Positions 20,274-29,589 of a stretch of 30,000 nucleotides of DNA are shown here, in pieces. The stretch's first letter is position 1. Every line of letters starts with the position of its first letter. Below the pieces are notes generated by a model. It made no database searches and was not told the DNA's origin. It was given only the letters and a program-made list of their open reading frames with translations. Both the position numbers and the translations under genes were made by a program. The DNA comes from Chromera velia (Eukaryota; Sar; Chromeraceae), in contig JAHBMJ010005838.1 in the NCBI GenBank assembly GCA_018398765.1, forward strand, positions 1 to 30,000, given 5' to 3'.

Positions 20274-23200
20274 GTGCAAGGTCGTCTGCAGGGGTCTAAT
20301 CCTCAGAGACGTTGGAATGGCCAGCATGCCGCTCACATTGAGAGTGAGAGGCAGGAGGAAGGTTGGGGTGAGAAACACGGAGACGACATCTGGTTTCCCA
20401 ATAATCCCGATCAGCAGTACATTGAAGGAGAGCACCCAACTGACCCTTATGCGTACGACCACACCAATAGCATCAGTATTACTGGGGCAGCAGGTACTAA
20501 AGTGAAGATGATTCGTTTTTAGGGTACAGTTGAAGGGGTTTCTGTGAGGATTCTTTTAAACTGTGGAGCAGGAGAGACGTACGTGTCCTCTGTATTTGCG
20601 TATGACAAGCGCCTGCCTATCTGGAAGTTGCAGAGCCCAATCAGGGGGTGTAAAGGGGCTGTTGTGGGTGAAGACGGAAAGGTTGCCGTCATAAAGGTGG
20701 CTGAGTATACCTATCCCCTTCGCTTCTCCATCTAGGGATACTATGAGAAGCTGACGTTTACTTTAGCTAATCTGGATTCCGACTACGACATCTACCTGGG
20801 CATGAAGTGGCTGATGAGGCATGACCCTTACGTACGCTGGAGTGCGGGAGAGATCACGATTCCGGGACCTGATGGAAAATCAGTTACCATCAGGTCAGAT
20901 GCTCATCAGTCAGTCCGTGTGATCTCAGGTAGAGAGATGAGAAGAAAAATTCAGACAGGAGTCAGAGAGGTGTATCTGTGCCGAATGGAAATGGTCGACC
21001 TTGCCCCAGAGCCGGTGCAGCCTGAAGTGCAGCCCGGAGACATGACGGCAGCGGCAATGGTAAAGGAAATTGCAAAGGAGGGAGAGACGGATGAGCAAAG
21101 AAGAGAAAGAGAAAAGGATGTGGCTTTGCATAAAGGGTGGACGAAAGTGATGAATGATCCCTCCCTCCATCAGATTTCTACAGCTCGCAGGGTGGTTGGA
21201 GAATTTCGAGACATGTTCTGCGATGAGATTCCGAAGATGCCTCCGAGACGGGAGGTTAAATTTGTGATCAACCTCGAGCCGGGTCATTCCCTACCTGCCT
21301 GCCCTCCATACCGTCTCTCATATGGGGAGCTTGATGAGATGAAGAGGCAGTTGGACGACTACCTCGCTAAAGGATTCATCCGTCCCTCCGCCTCCACATT
21401 TGCTGCGCCTGCCTTCTTTGTTGCAAAGAAAGACGGATCGATGAGGATGTGCATCGACTACCGTACGATCAACAAGATCACCATCAAGGATAAGTATGCG
21501 ATGCCCAGAGCAGAAGACCTGCTAGATCGTCTTCATGGAGCAAAGGTCTTCTCAGTGCTAGACATAAGACAGTTCTTCCATCAGCTTTGCATCCGAGTGG
21601 GGGATGAGTACAAGATAGCGATATCCACTTGGTATGGAAACTACGAGTGGCTAGTGATGCCTTTTGGCATGTGCAACCCAGTCAAAGAGCCATTTAAGCT
21701 TGCCTGCGCGAAGTGTTGGATAACTGTGCTTTTGCATGGATCGATGACGTCCTCATCTATTCAAATATAGAGAAGGAACACGAGAATGATTTGAGGAGAG
21801 TTCTCGGGCTGCTCCGTAAAGACGAGTATTACGCCAAGATCTCCAAGTGCAAATTCTTTGTGCCTCAGGTGATCTACATCGGTCTTAAGATCTCGAAGAA
21901 TGGTGTGAGAGCACAACCAAAGAAGGCGGAGCTTGTTCAAACCTGGCCAAGACCGAAGGACAAACATGAGTTGTGAGTCTTTTTGGGACTTTACAACTGG
22001 TTCTGCCAATTTATCTTCAAATACAGCCACGTCACTGTCCCTCTCACCTCTCTTTTATAGGAGAAGACCAAGTGTGTGTGGACTGAGGAGTGTGAGAAGG
22101 CGTTCAAGGAGCTGAAGGCAAAGATTGCCCAGACGATCTTGTTGTACATCCCTGATCCCACCCAAGACTTTGAGCTCTTTGTTGACATGTCGAAGACGCA
22201 GAATTGTCTCGCGGCAGCTCTGATACAGTGGGATCTGAGTGTAAAGGGACTCAGAGTGGTGGCACTCACCTTGAGAAAGCTCAATTCAACTGAGTTAGAG
22301 TACCCTGTCTGAGAGAAGGAGTCACTCCACAAAGGTCTGGTCAGACTATGAAAGCTTGAAGTGGATTGGAACAAGTGGAGGTCTGATTGAGGCATCAAAC
22401 AAGGTGAAAAGATAGACCACTTTTGTTAATGGGCTCAGCATTACGCCTCTCTATATTCCAGGTGCAAAGAACATTGTGGCTGACGCGCTGTCGCATCGAC
22501 CCTCACATGAGCATGAAGAGACAGACAAAGGGGGGCAAGAAGGAGAGAAGAGTGCTAGGAAGAGTGACTCAGAGGAGTTAAGAGCAGTGGAGGAGGAGTT
22601 AACTGCGAGACAGCTCCGCCCAGATTCTCCCTTTCCTTGCAAAGACTCTATCTAGACAGAATCCCCCTGCCTTTCTGCAATTCCGTTTAGGTTATTTCAC
22701 AACCAGGGAACGACTTCTCTACTATGACAAAAGAAGACTCGCCATTCCGATGAAGAGCCTCCAAGAGAAGGTGATTTAGGAGTGCCACGATCCGCCTTTG
22801 GCAGGGGACTTGGGTGTAGACAAAACGTATAGACGGCTGGCAGCAGATTTTCAATTTCTGGCCGCACATGTGGCTAAACGTGCAGCGATATGTGAGGCGG
22901 TGTGCTAAGCGGTATGATGTCTGCCAGAGAAGCAAGCCGTCAAACCAGAAGCCAGCGGGTCCTTTGCAGCCACTCCCAGTGCCGGAGGAGCCTTTCCATG
23001 ATCTCTCGATGGATTTTGTCACAGATCTTCCGCCTCTGAAGTTCAAGGGGGAGATGGTTAACACCATCATGACGGTGGTCTGCAGATTGAGCAAGTGGCC
23101 CACCTTTGTGGCGTTATAGAAGACGGCAGATGCAAGAGAGACGGCAACGAAGTTCTTTGATGAGATTGTCTGCGAACAGGGCATGCCCAGGTCCATTGTC

Positions 23201-24116
23201 TCTGATCGCGACCCTCGATTCATCTTAAACTTCTGGCAGACTTTTTTCCATCTGGTAAAGACAAATCTGAAGATGTCCACCGCTAACCACCCCCAGACAG
23301 ACGGACAGACAGAAATCGAAAACTGAACGCTTGAGCAGGTTCTTTGGTGCTTCGTTGTGGAGCATCAAGAGGACTGCATGGCCAAAACACCTCAAGACGG
23401 TTGCTTTCGCCCTTTGCACGAGTGTCCACAAGACAAGTGGGTTCACTCCTTTCCGGATTGTTCAGCGGAGAGATCCTCTCACACTTCCTTCGTTTCTCTG
23501 CCCCCATCCCTCTTCTCCTGAAGCATCGCAAGATTTGAAGGAGAAGATTGACACTCTCCAGGAAGTGAAAGACCGACTGGAGAGAGCCAGAGAGAGAGCA
23601 GCACAGTATTACGATAAAAGAAGGAGAGAGGAGGAATTTTCTCCAGGAGATTGGGTCTTGATGCACTACAGATTCTTCTCTGAAGAGAAACTGCCGGAAA
23701 GAGACCGCAGGAAGCTTGCTCACCTATGGTATGGACCTTTTGAGATAAAACGGAAGATTAGAAAGGTTGACAATGTCTATGAGCTGGTGTTTCCTGAGAT
23801 AGTTAGGAGACATCCTGTCCTTCATGTCTGCTGGTTGAAGAAGTATGAGCTCCCTGAAGGACAGAGAGGGCCTCCAAAGGTGCGTCTACCCCATTTTGAG
23901 GAGGAAAAATGGGAAGTCGAGAAGATCTTCGAAAAGAGGACAGTCGATCGACAGACAGACTACCTTATACAATGGAGAGGGTGGTCTGAGGAAGACGTAA
24001 CCTGGAAGCCCGCTGTGAATCTCCGTGGTGCTCGTTTAGCAATCAAAGACTTCAACGCAGCCTGGAAGGCAGCTCAGAAGGGAGGGGGGAAAGGGAAAAG
24101 GAAAAGGACAGGCTGA
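20274..24116 (+). pseudogene. pol: pol pseudogene: protease, RT, RNase H, integrase, chromodomain
   Basis: The protease has NCGAGETYV at its active site (Asn codon at 20559) where the catalytic Asp is expected, then DIYLGMKWL near 20790. RT (about 21230-21960) shows KDGSMRMCIDYRTINK, FSVLDIRQFFHQ and YEWLVMPFGMCN. After a one-base loss near 21705-21712 comes IDD (21740-21748). RNase H follows with FELFVDMS, then the linker ADALSHRP. Integrase has a zinc region with one finger Cys replaced by Tyr (CAKRYDVC) and Asp 23012, Asp 23204 and Glu 23312, the last two 35 residues apart as in DD35E. In-frame stops lie at 20520, 20733, 21974, 22058, 22310, 22413, 22777, 23117 and 23324. The frame changes near 21.71, 22.32, 22.65, 22.86 and 23.39 kb. 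The last 260 codons (23331-24116) are intact. Confidence 0.93.
23331..24116 (+). CDS. Open integrase C-terminus with GPY/F motif and chromodomain
   Basis: This is the only long undamaged piece of pol, with no own ATG at its start. Residues count from the TTG at 23331. A charged coiled region (about 66-100) is followed by FSPGDWVLMHYR, the GPY/F module at about 128-171 (LWYGPFEIKRK, then HPVLHVCWLKKY), and a chromodomain at about 192-245 (EKWEVEKIFEKR, then YLIQWRGWSEEDVTW). The three aromatic-cage positions are all aromatic: Trp194, Trp215, Trp218. In chromoviruses this domain binds methylated histone H3 and steers integration to heterochromatin. The basic tail (KGGGKGKRKRTG) may be a nuclear localisation signal. 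The intact frame may be chance survival; expression on its own is not shown. Confidence 0.8.
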   Translation: MSRFFGASLWSIKRTAWPKHLKTVAFALCTSVHKTSGFTPFRIVQRRDPLTLPSFLCPHPSSPEASQDLKEKIDTLQEVKDRLERARERAAQYYDKRRREEEFSPGDWVLMHYRFFSEEKLPERDRRKLAHLWYGPFEIKRKIRKVDNVYELVFPEIVRRHPVLHVCWLKKYELPEGQRGPPKVRLPHFEEEKWEVEKIFEKRTVDRQTDYLIQWRGWSEEDVTWKPAVNLRGARLAIKDFNAAWKAAQKGGGKGKRKRTG

Positions 24117-24761
24117 GCACCTTTCTAGTCTTTGCGTGTGAAGTTGAAGAAACGGATTTTATGTATTCATTATTTGTGTGCGTGCATTTCATTCTTTCCT
24201 TTGTTTGCGTGTGTTTCAGGTCTCGTTTTCTCCTGAGGAGTCGCGGGGGAGCGAGAGAGTGGGGGAAAGGATGAAAGACGAGGGAATGCATGATGAATAT
24301 GCATATTTTCTCTTTTTCCTCTGTTGTTTGCATTTACAACATCTTTCTTCTCTATTTCTAGCTCTATCTAGTTCTATTTCTTTTTCTCTTCCTCGTCAAC
24401 TGTTTGTCTATTGTCTCGACAGTTTCTTTTTCATTCTTTTCTACACTGTTAGTGATTGAATGACTGAATGAATGATTTCCTGGGGACGCCTGGGAACCCT
24501 ACGGACGCCTGGAGATTCGTTGATGCATTGTGTGCATTCATGCATTACATCCATTGATGCTGCATTGCATTTGATGAGAGAGCTACAAGGCTCTGTGTTT
24601 CACTGTTATTAGTCGTGGCATACTGACTCTGTATAATAAGAAGCCAGATCAACATTCTTTCCGTGGGTCGATCAGTCAGACAGCTTTACTTCATTCTCTT
24701 TTCGATTGGAAAAATGCCCTGTATGTGTCCTTCCTTTTGTGATGTGTGTAGGCACACGTTT
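24117..24761 (+). other. Untranslated 3' region of the chromovirus
   Basis: About 650 bp between the chromodomain stop and the polypurine tract. The first half is T/C-rich. GAATGA repeats lie near 24460. No gene is seen. Long 3' untranslated regions occur in several plant chromovirus lineages. Confidence 0.6.
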
Positions 24762-24773
24762 AGGAGGGGTGGG
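24762..24773 (+). other. Polypurine tract
   Basis: AGGAGGGGTGGG, one T interrupting, lies 4 bp before the 3' LTR. Plus-strand DNA synthesis would prime here. Confidence 0.7.
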
Positions 24774-24777
24774 TATA

Positions 24778-25134
24778 TGTGGGACTTACGTATGCCCTGT
24801 CGGCCTACCGGCGGGCGGCTTTGTATCTGCTGTGTATCCGCACGGCGGGCCTGCTGGCGCCGTATGTATTGAGACCGTGCGTACGTCAATACAATTGATG
24901 TGCGTGACCGATATACGATGGTTCCGTCTCTGTGTCTGATCGTTCGATCGATTGATGATATCATTGCCATAGCAGTGCAGATGTCAGCAGTAAGGCAGAC
25001 TAACTAACAGAGTCTAGCTGCATGTGTGTACTCTCAGAAGTCCCTATGTTTGAAGAATACCTATTCTTCTTATGGCTCTAGAAAGCCGTCACTGATAGAT
25101 ATTTAGCAGTCTCTGATTAGATATCAGTCCTAGA
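24778..25134 (+). repeat. 3' LTR
   Basis: 357 bp, starting TGTGGGACT and ending AGTCCTAGA. Compared with the 5' LTR it has a 3-bp CGG expansion near 24845. Its TGATATCA stands where the 5' LTR has the TGACGTCA palindrome, i.e. CG became TA. The GAAGAATA hairpin is conserved. Confidence 0.95.
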
Positions 25135-25592
25135 AGCTCAAAATAAGACAGTAAAGCCTTCTTACTTGCACCTTTGATGCTGTAAACAGGTTTTTCAATA
25201 CTAAGAAAAAATGTGTTATGTTATAGTATTGCTATGTAGATTGAAAGTGAGGCTGGGATCACTAAGTATAGCTACCTTCACTTTCAATCTGAAAAAGTAA
25301 ATATTCATAACTTTTAAACCAAAAGGAATTAAACGCTGAAATTAAGATGATAAAGCCTTCTTACATGAACCTTTGATATTCTAAACAGGTTTTTGAATGC
25401 TAGGAAAAAAATGTGTTATGTTATAGTATTGCTATGTAGATTGAAAGTGAGGCTAGGCTCACTAAATAAAATTAAGACAGTAAAGCCTTCTTACATGCAC
25501 CTTTAATACTGGAAACAGGTTTTTCAATGCAGCTAGGAAAAAAATATGTTATATTATGGTATTGCTATGTAAATTAAAAGTAAGACAAGAAT
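25135..25592 (+). repeat. ~200-bp satellite B, first block
   Basis: Two and a half tandem units. The landmark AGATTGAAAGTGA recurs at 25238 and 25438 (200 bp apart), with a degenerate third near 25570 in a unit that lost about 60 bp. Each unit junction forms an inverted repeat: AGATTGAAAGTGA, about 23 bp, then TTCACTTTCAATCT. Units also carry CATAACTTTTGAACC and AAAGCCTTCTTAC. In reverse complement these align with satellite A (TTCAAGAGGTATG, GACGGCTTTC), so B is a diverged inverted A. Confidence 0.85.
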
Positions 25593-27592
25593 CAGAAGTT
25601 TATTCTGTATATGTGCATGACCTGCCAGAAGAAGTTGGGAAGAAAGGAGGACAGAGAAGGATACAAGGACAGAGGCCAAGGGTGCCGATGGGAGAGGCAG
25701 GAAGATGGGTCGATTTTCTTGCTCCTTTGTTTGCAAACGATACCACCCTCTTAGAATCTACAGACAGCCAGCTGAATCTTCTTCTCTCATGCTTGAAAGA
25801 CTTTGCAGAACCTCTTTGCCTTCTCTTCTCTGACAAATCCAGATTTGTTCGTTTTGGTAGAGCATCGGGAAGAAGAGAAAAAATCAGACTGGGGGAGATG
25901 ATAGTCAAGGAAGCAAAGGAGCACCCCTATCTCAGGTTGGTCCTGTCAGCTGACTGCAACCTAAAAACAATGATGGCGGTGAGGACGGTAAAGGCAGAAC
26001 GCTGTATGCAGGGGCTGATGGAGAAAATAGGAAAGGAGGGAGGGATTCCACCTACAGACTGCTTTAATATATTTAAACAGACAGTGCGTGCAGTATGGTT
26101 ATATGGATGCGAAATACATAGATGCCCAGACAGTGCATATACAGATTTTGACAATTCAGAAACAATGAAGATTTGTGAGGTCAGTGCTGAGGCTGAGAAA
26201 GAAAGAGAGCTGCGACACGTTGATGTTGGAGGGGGAGTTCATCCCAATAGATATCGAGGTGGCCAGCAGGACAGTCAGGTGGGTAAGTAAGGCCTTGAAG
26301 GAAAAACGGAACAACGTGATGGGGCAAGCGATTCTCATAAGCTTCAGAGAGGGGGTGGAAAACGAAATGGCGGGGGACAGAAGAATGCATCCTTTTCATT
26401 TCTTCCCACATCTGAAAAAGTATATCCAGACACTTTATACAGATAGAAGAGCACATCCTTTTTTAAGAGATAGACTGAAAGGGAGTGTAGAGCAGAGAGG
26501 AACACAGGTCATTAATAAAAAACTTAACTAGATGGAAAGATGGCTGCAAAAGAGAACGAAAAACGAGTTAGATGAGAAAAAGAAAAATGCATTTGCAGAC
26601 AGAATAGAGAGAAATATAAGGGAAAGGAGCAACGACAAGAAGAAAAGGCTGGCAGGTCCTAGAGTCATGATGGCCGATGTGCACAGAAAGTTCTCTAATG
26701 AAAATCGTCTTCATCTCTCTTTGTTTGAAGACAGAACAGGCAGGAAGGCAGGCACAAGAATGTAAATAGACAGACAAAGAATAAGAAGGGCTCCTTTTTA
26801 CTACACGAGAGTAGCGCCAAGATCGGAACACAAAAGAAGACCGGCATGCAGAGTAGGAGACAGGTGCTTGGCTGCAATACGGGGGAAGATTCTAGTAAGA
26901 GGGGGGGGGAAGATACCATTAGAGAAGAGAACATGCCAGTTCTGCGAAGGATGGTTAAGAATTCAGGTAGTCAAAAATAAAGTGCATCTCGTGACAGAAT
27001 GTCCTGTTTTTGATAAAGAAAGAACGGAGATATACAAGAAAATAGAACAAATTTAAGGTAGGACAGCAAGACGGAAGGAAGAGCCAAGAAGGTAAACAAA
27101 AAAGAGTAAGGTCCTAGGGGAGGGGAAGGAGAAAGAGATAAGTCGTCGCTGTTCTGTTTTTTGTTGAATGAAAGATATACTGCAGTGGACCATTTTCTGG
27201 GATGGACGTTCTTTAGAAAGAGGGTCTTCGAGGAGTGTCCAGGGAGGTACGGACACTTAGAGGGAGATGCACTGGTAGCAAGACACGCGACAATCACCGG
27301 AAAGCAGAAGGCGATCGGAAGATTGACGGAGAAATATGAAAAAACCATCAATTGCTTAGAGACAACAGAAGGAGCCATGCGATGGGGAAGAGAGAATCCA
27401 CAGAAGAAGATGGATAAAGTGAATAAGAGAAGCGAGCGAGCCCTTCTCGCGTGTCATATCAAATCGATCTTCAGACCTGAAAGCCTGTTAGGGGCAAGAG
27501 CAGCGGCCGAAGAAAATGAACAGTCAAGCATCAGCAGCCGGAGCAGACAGCTCTGGCGGGCTGCGAGGGCGGGGTCAGACATCTTAGCCTAG
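25590..27592 (+). pseudogene. LINE reverse-transcriptase C-terminal pseudogene
   Basis: First frame to 26290: VYVHDLPEEV, then LFANDTTLL, where the catalytic FADD box reads FAND. Next come the primer-grip-like YLRLVLSADCNL and the thumb with VRAVWLYGCEIH. The frame changes near 26170 to LRSVLRLRKKESCDTLML, and continues to 27056 through TAG 26529 and TAA 26763. A C-terminal zinc-like motif C-x2-C...H-x4-C (TCQFC at about 26935, then HLVTECPVFDKER) is typical of LINE ORF2 ends. A further frame covers 27161-27592 to a TAG. The element cannot make a working enzyme. Confidence 0.8.
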
Positions 27593-27611
27593 CTAAGGAA
27601 CGCCCCGCCCT
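27566..27611 (+). other. Stem-loop at the 3' end of the LINE
   Basis: AGGGCGGGG (27566-27574) pairs perfectly with CCCCGCCCT (27603-27611) over 9 bp. Inside the loop TTAGC-CTA-GCTAA (27584-27596) forms a second 5-bp stem. The TAG stop of the last frame (27590-27592) lies in the inner loop. Several LINE families need a 3' stem-loop for recognition by their RT; that role here is inference. Confidence 0.6.
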
Positions 27612-27662
27612 GCTAGCTGTGGCAATAGATAGACATAGCGGGAAGGCCTAGTGCAGAACCTA

Positions 27663-27693
27663 CCAATCAATCTATCAATCAATCAATCAATCA
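27663..27693 (+). repeat. (CAAT)n tail of the LINE
   Basis: About seven CAAT/ATCA units, one variant (CTAT), then directly the satellite sequence. Confidence 0.8.
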
Positions 27694-28150
27694 GTAAGTA
27701 TAACTACCTTCACTTTCAATCTAAAAAAGTAAATATTCATAACTTTTGAGCCAAAAAGAATTAAAAGCTGAAATTAAGACAGTAAAGCCTTTTTACATGC
27801 ACCTTTGATATAGCAAACAGGTTTTTCAATACTAATTTAAAAATGTATTATGTTATGGTTTGCTATATAGATTGAAAGTGAGGCTGGGATCACTAGGCAT
27901 AACTATCTTCACTTTCAATCTGAAAAAGTAAATATTCATGACTATTGAACCAAAAAGAATTAGAAGCTGAAATTAAGACAGAAAAGCCTTCTTATATACA
28001 CCTTTGATGCTGTAAACAGTTTTTTCAATACTAAAAAAAAAAAATGTTATATTATGGTTTTGCTATGTAGATTGAAAGTGAGGTGAGGATCACTAGGTAT
28101 AACTACCTTCATTTTTAATCTGAAAAAGTAAATGCTCATAACTTTTGAAC
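27694..28150 (+). repeat. ~200-bp satellite B, second block
   Basis: Two full units and the start of a third. The left landmark CTTCACTTTCAATCT is at 27708 and 27907 (199 bp apart), with a variant at 28107. The right landmark AGATTGAAAGTGA is at 27869 and 28069 (200 bp apart). It grades into units that align as reverse complement of satellite A. Confidence 0.85.
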
Positions 28151-29580
28151 TAGAAGGAGTAGAACAGTGAAACTGAACGTGGAAAGCCGTCCAACTTATA
28201 TCACCTGATCCTTTTCACTTGTAACAGTAGTGCAACTTTGCTTGCAAAATGCTCCCACTGTTTATATGCACCTCAATGCACCCTTAACTCACCTACATAG
28301 AAAAGCAGGAAAATATGAAGACATGCAGATATATCTTTTGAACCAGAAGGAGTGGGGCAGTGAGAGTAGGGCTGGAAAGTAGTCCACCCTGCACCTCTTG
28401 AACCTCTCCACTTGTAATAGTGGGGCTGCAACTTTGCTTGTAAAACGCTCCCACTGCTTTAGTTTCAAAATACCCCCTACTTACGTGCTTCTGATTTTTT
28501 GGGAACGCACATGCATCTCTCTTCACTGATTGATTGACTGGCTGACTGGCTGACTTCCTGTCTAGCTGCCTGCTTGTCTGCCTATCTGATATACTGACTG
28601 ACTGACTGCTTAACTGATTGAGTGACTGACTGATTGACTTACTCACTGACTGACTGCCTGACCGAATGACTGACTGGCTGACTAAGTCTTCCCGTCCAGC
28701 TGCCTGCATTTGCCTGCTTGCCTGCCTGTCTGATATACTGACTGACTGACTGCTTGACTAACTGAGTGACTGACTGATTGACTTACTCACTGACTGACTG
28801 CCTGTCTGTCTATTTAATATACTGACTGACTGACTGACTAATTGGCTGACTGATTGACTGACTGTGAGTGAGTGACTGATTGACTGATTGACTAACTGAC
28901 TGACTGACTGTCTATGTGTCTGTTTACCTATCTGTCTAATATACTGACTGACTCATCGACTGACTGCCTAATACTGCCTAACGTACTGATTGACTGATGG
29001 ACTGACTGAGTGACTGATTGATTCATTGTCTGACTTATCGATTGAGTAGCTGACTGATTGACTGACTGACTCGGACTGACTGACTGACTGACTGACTGAC
29101 TGACTGACTGACTGACTGACTGACTAACTGACTGACTGACTGACTTCCACCTGAGTGTGCCTGCTTGTGTCTCTATATCTCTGAACCCCCCTCCTACAGT
29201 GGAAGAAGCACACCACTATCATCATTATGGGGGGCACTAGGAAAGAAGAAGGAGGAAAAAAAAAGGAGGAAGGGAGAAGGAGGAAGGAAGAAGGGATTCC
29301 GATGGAATCATGGAAAGAAGGGAAGAAACTGGCAGACTGATTGACTGACTGAGTGATTGACTAGTTCCTACCTGAGTCTGCCTGCCAGTCACACTATGCC
29401 TCTATATCTCTCAGCCTTCCTCCGACAGTGGTAGGCATACCACTATCATCATTTGGGGGGGCACCAGGAAGCAAGAAGGAGGAAGGAAGAAAGGATTCCA
29501 AAGGAAAGAAGGGCTGGCTTGTTCGCTTCCCACAGTTTGCCGGAGATGGCCGGAGACGTCCGGAGATGGCAGGAGAAAAC
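28150..29580 (-). repeat. Right arm of the macro-palindrome
   Basis: Reading the minus strand from the right: GTCTCC-rich patch (29533-29575), CT-rich tract (29466-29515), GATGATGA motif (29430-29453), short CAGT block (29333-29365), CT-rich tract (29235-29330), GATGATGA motif (29208-29226), a long CAGT array (28526-29150) and satellite A units (28150-28500). This is the module order of the left arm. The pairing is degenerate but covers whole units. The unit at 28150-28340 aligns along its full length with satellite A. Confidence 0.7.
28526..29150. repeat. Long GACT/CTGA tetranucleotide array
   Basis: Over 600 bp of imperfect (ACTG)n with ATTG, CCTG and TATATACTG interruptions. It is purest at 29062-29142. 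A ~175-bp higher-order repeat is visible (CTGCCTGCTTGTCTGCC...TGATATACTGACTG at about 28567 and 28701). It is the complement of the CAGT arrays at 17277-17768. Confidence 0.9.
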
Positions 29581-29589
29581 ACAGTCAGA

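Larger units (their letters stand above)
18734..25134 (+). mobile_element. Full-length Ty3/Gypsy chromovirus retrotransposon, decayed
   Basis: A 6.4-kb LTR retrotransposon with every expected part in order: 5' LTR (18734-19087), primer-binding site, gag, protease, reverse transcriptase, RNase H, integrase, chromodomain, polypurine tract and 3' LTR (24778-25134). The order RT-RNase H-integrase and the chromodomain after the GPY/F motif place it in Ty3/Gypsy chromoviruses. Target duplication AGCTG (18729-18733) / AGCTC (25135-25139) has one mismatch. The flanks rejoin into satellite sequence seen uninterrupted at about 27960, so the insertion site is a satellite unit. Gag and pol share one frame at first; the element then has at least 16 in-frame stops and several frameshifts. 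It cannot be autonomous. Confidence 0.95.
25590..27690 (+). mobile_element. 5'-truncated LINE-like non-LTR retrotransposon
   Basis: A 2.1-kb fragment starts abruptly inside the reverse-transcriptase palm (VYVHDLPEEV) and ends with a stem-loop and a (CAAT)n tail at about 27663-27693. It has no LTRs. It sits inside a satellite B unit, since the unit resumes with AGTAAGTATAACTACC after the tail. Truncation at the 5' end and a simple-repeat tail are typical of target-primed reverse transcription. I cannot assign a clade, because the upstream RT and endonuclease are missing. Confidence 0.8.

Noticed and set aside
19164-23326. TAG and TAA recoded as glutamine instead of being stops in the retrotransposon.
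   Set aside because: Many stops do sit at expected Gln positions, but TGA sits at Arg sites, one TAG is at an expected Trp, catalytic residues are also mutated, and the ankyrin and other genes here end normally in TAG, TAA or TGA.
28526-29150. CRISPR-like array in the regular CTGA repeats.
   Set aside because: These are continuous tetranucleotide repeats with no distinct spacers, and the context is eukaryotic.
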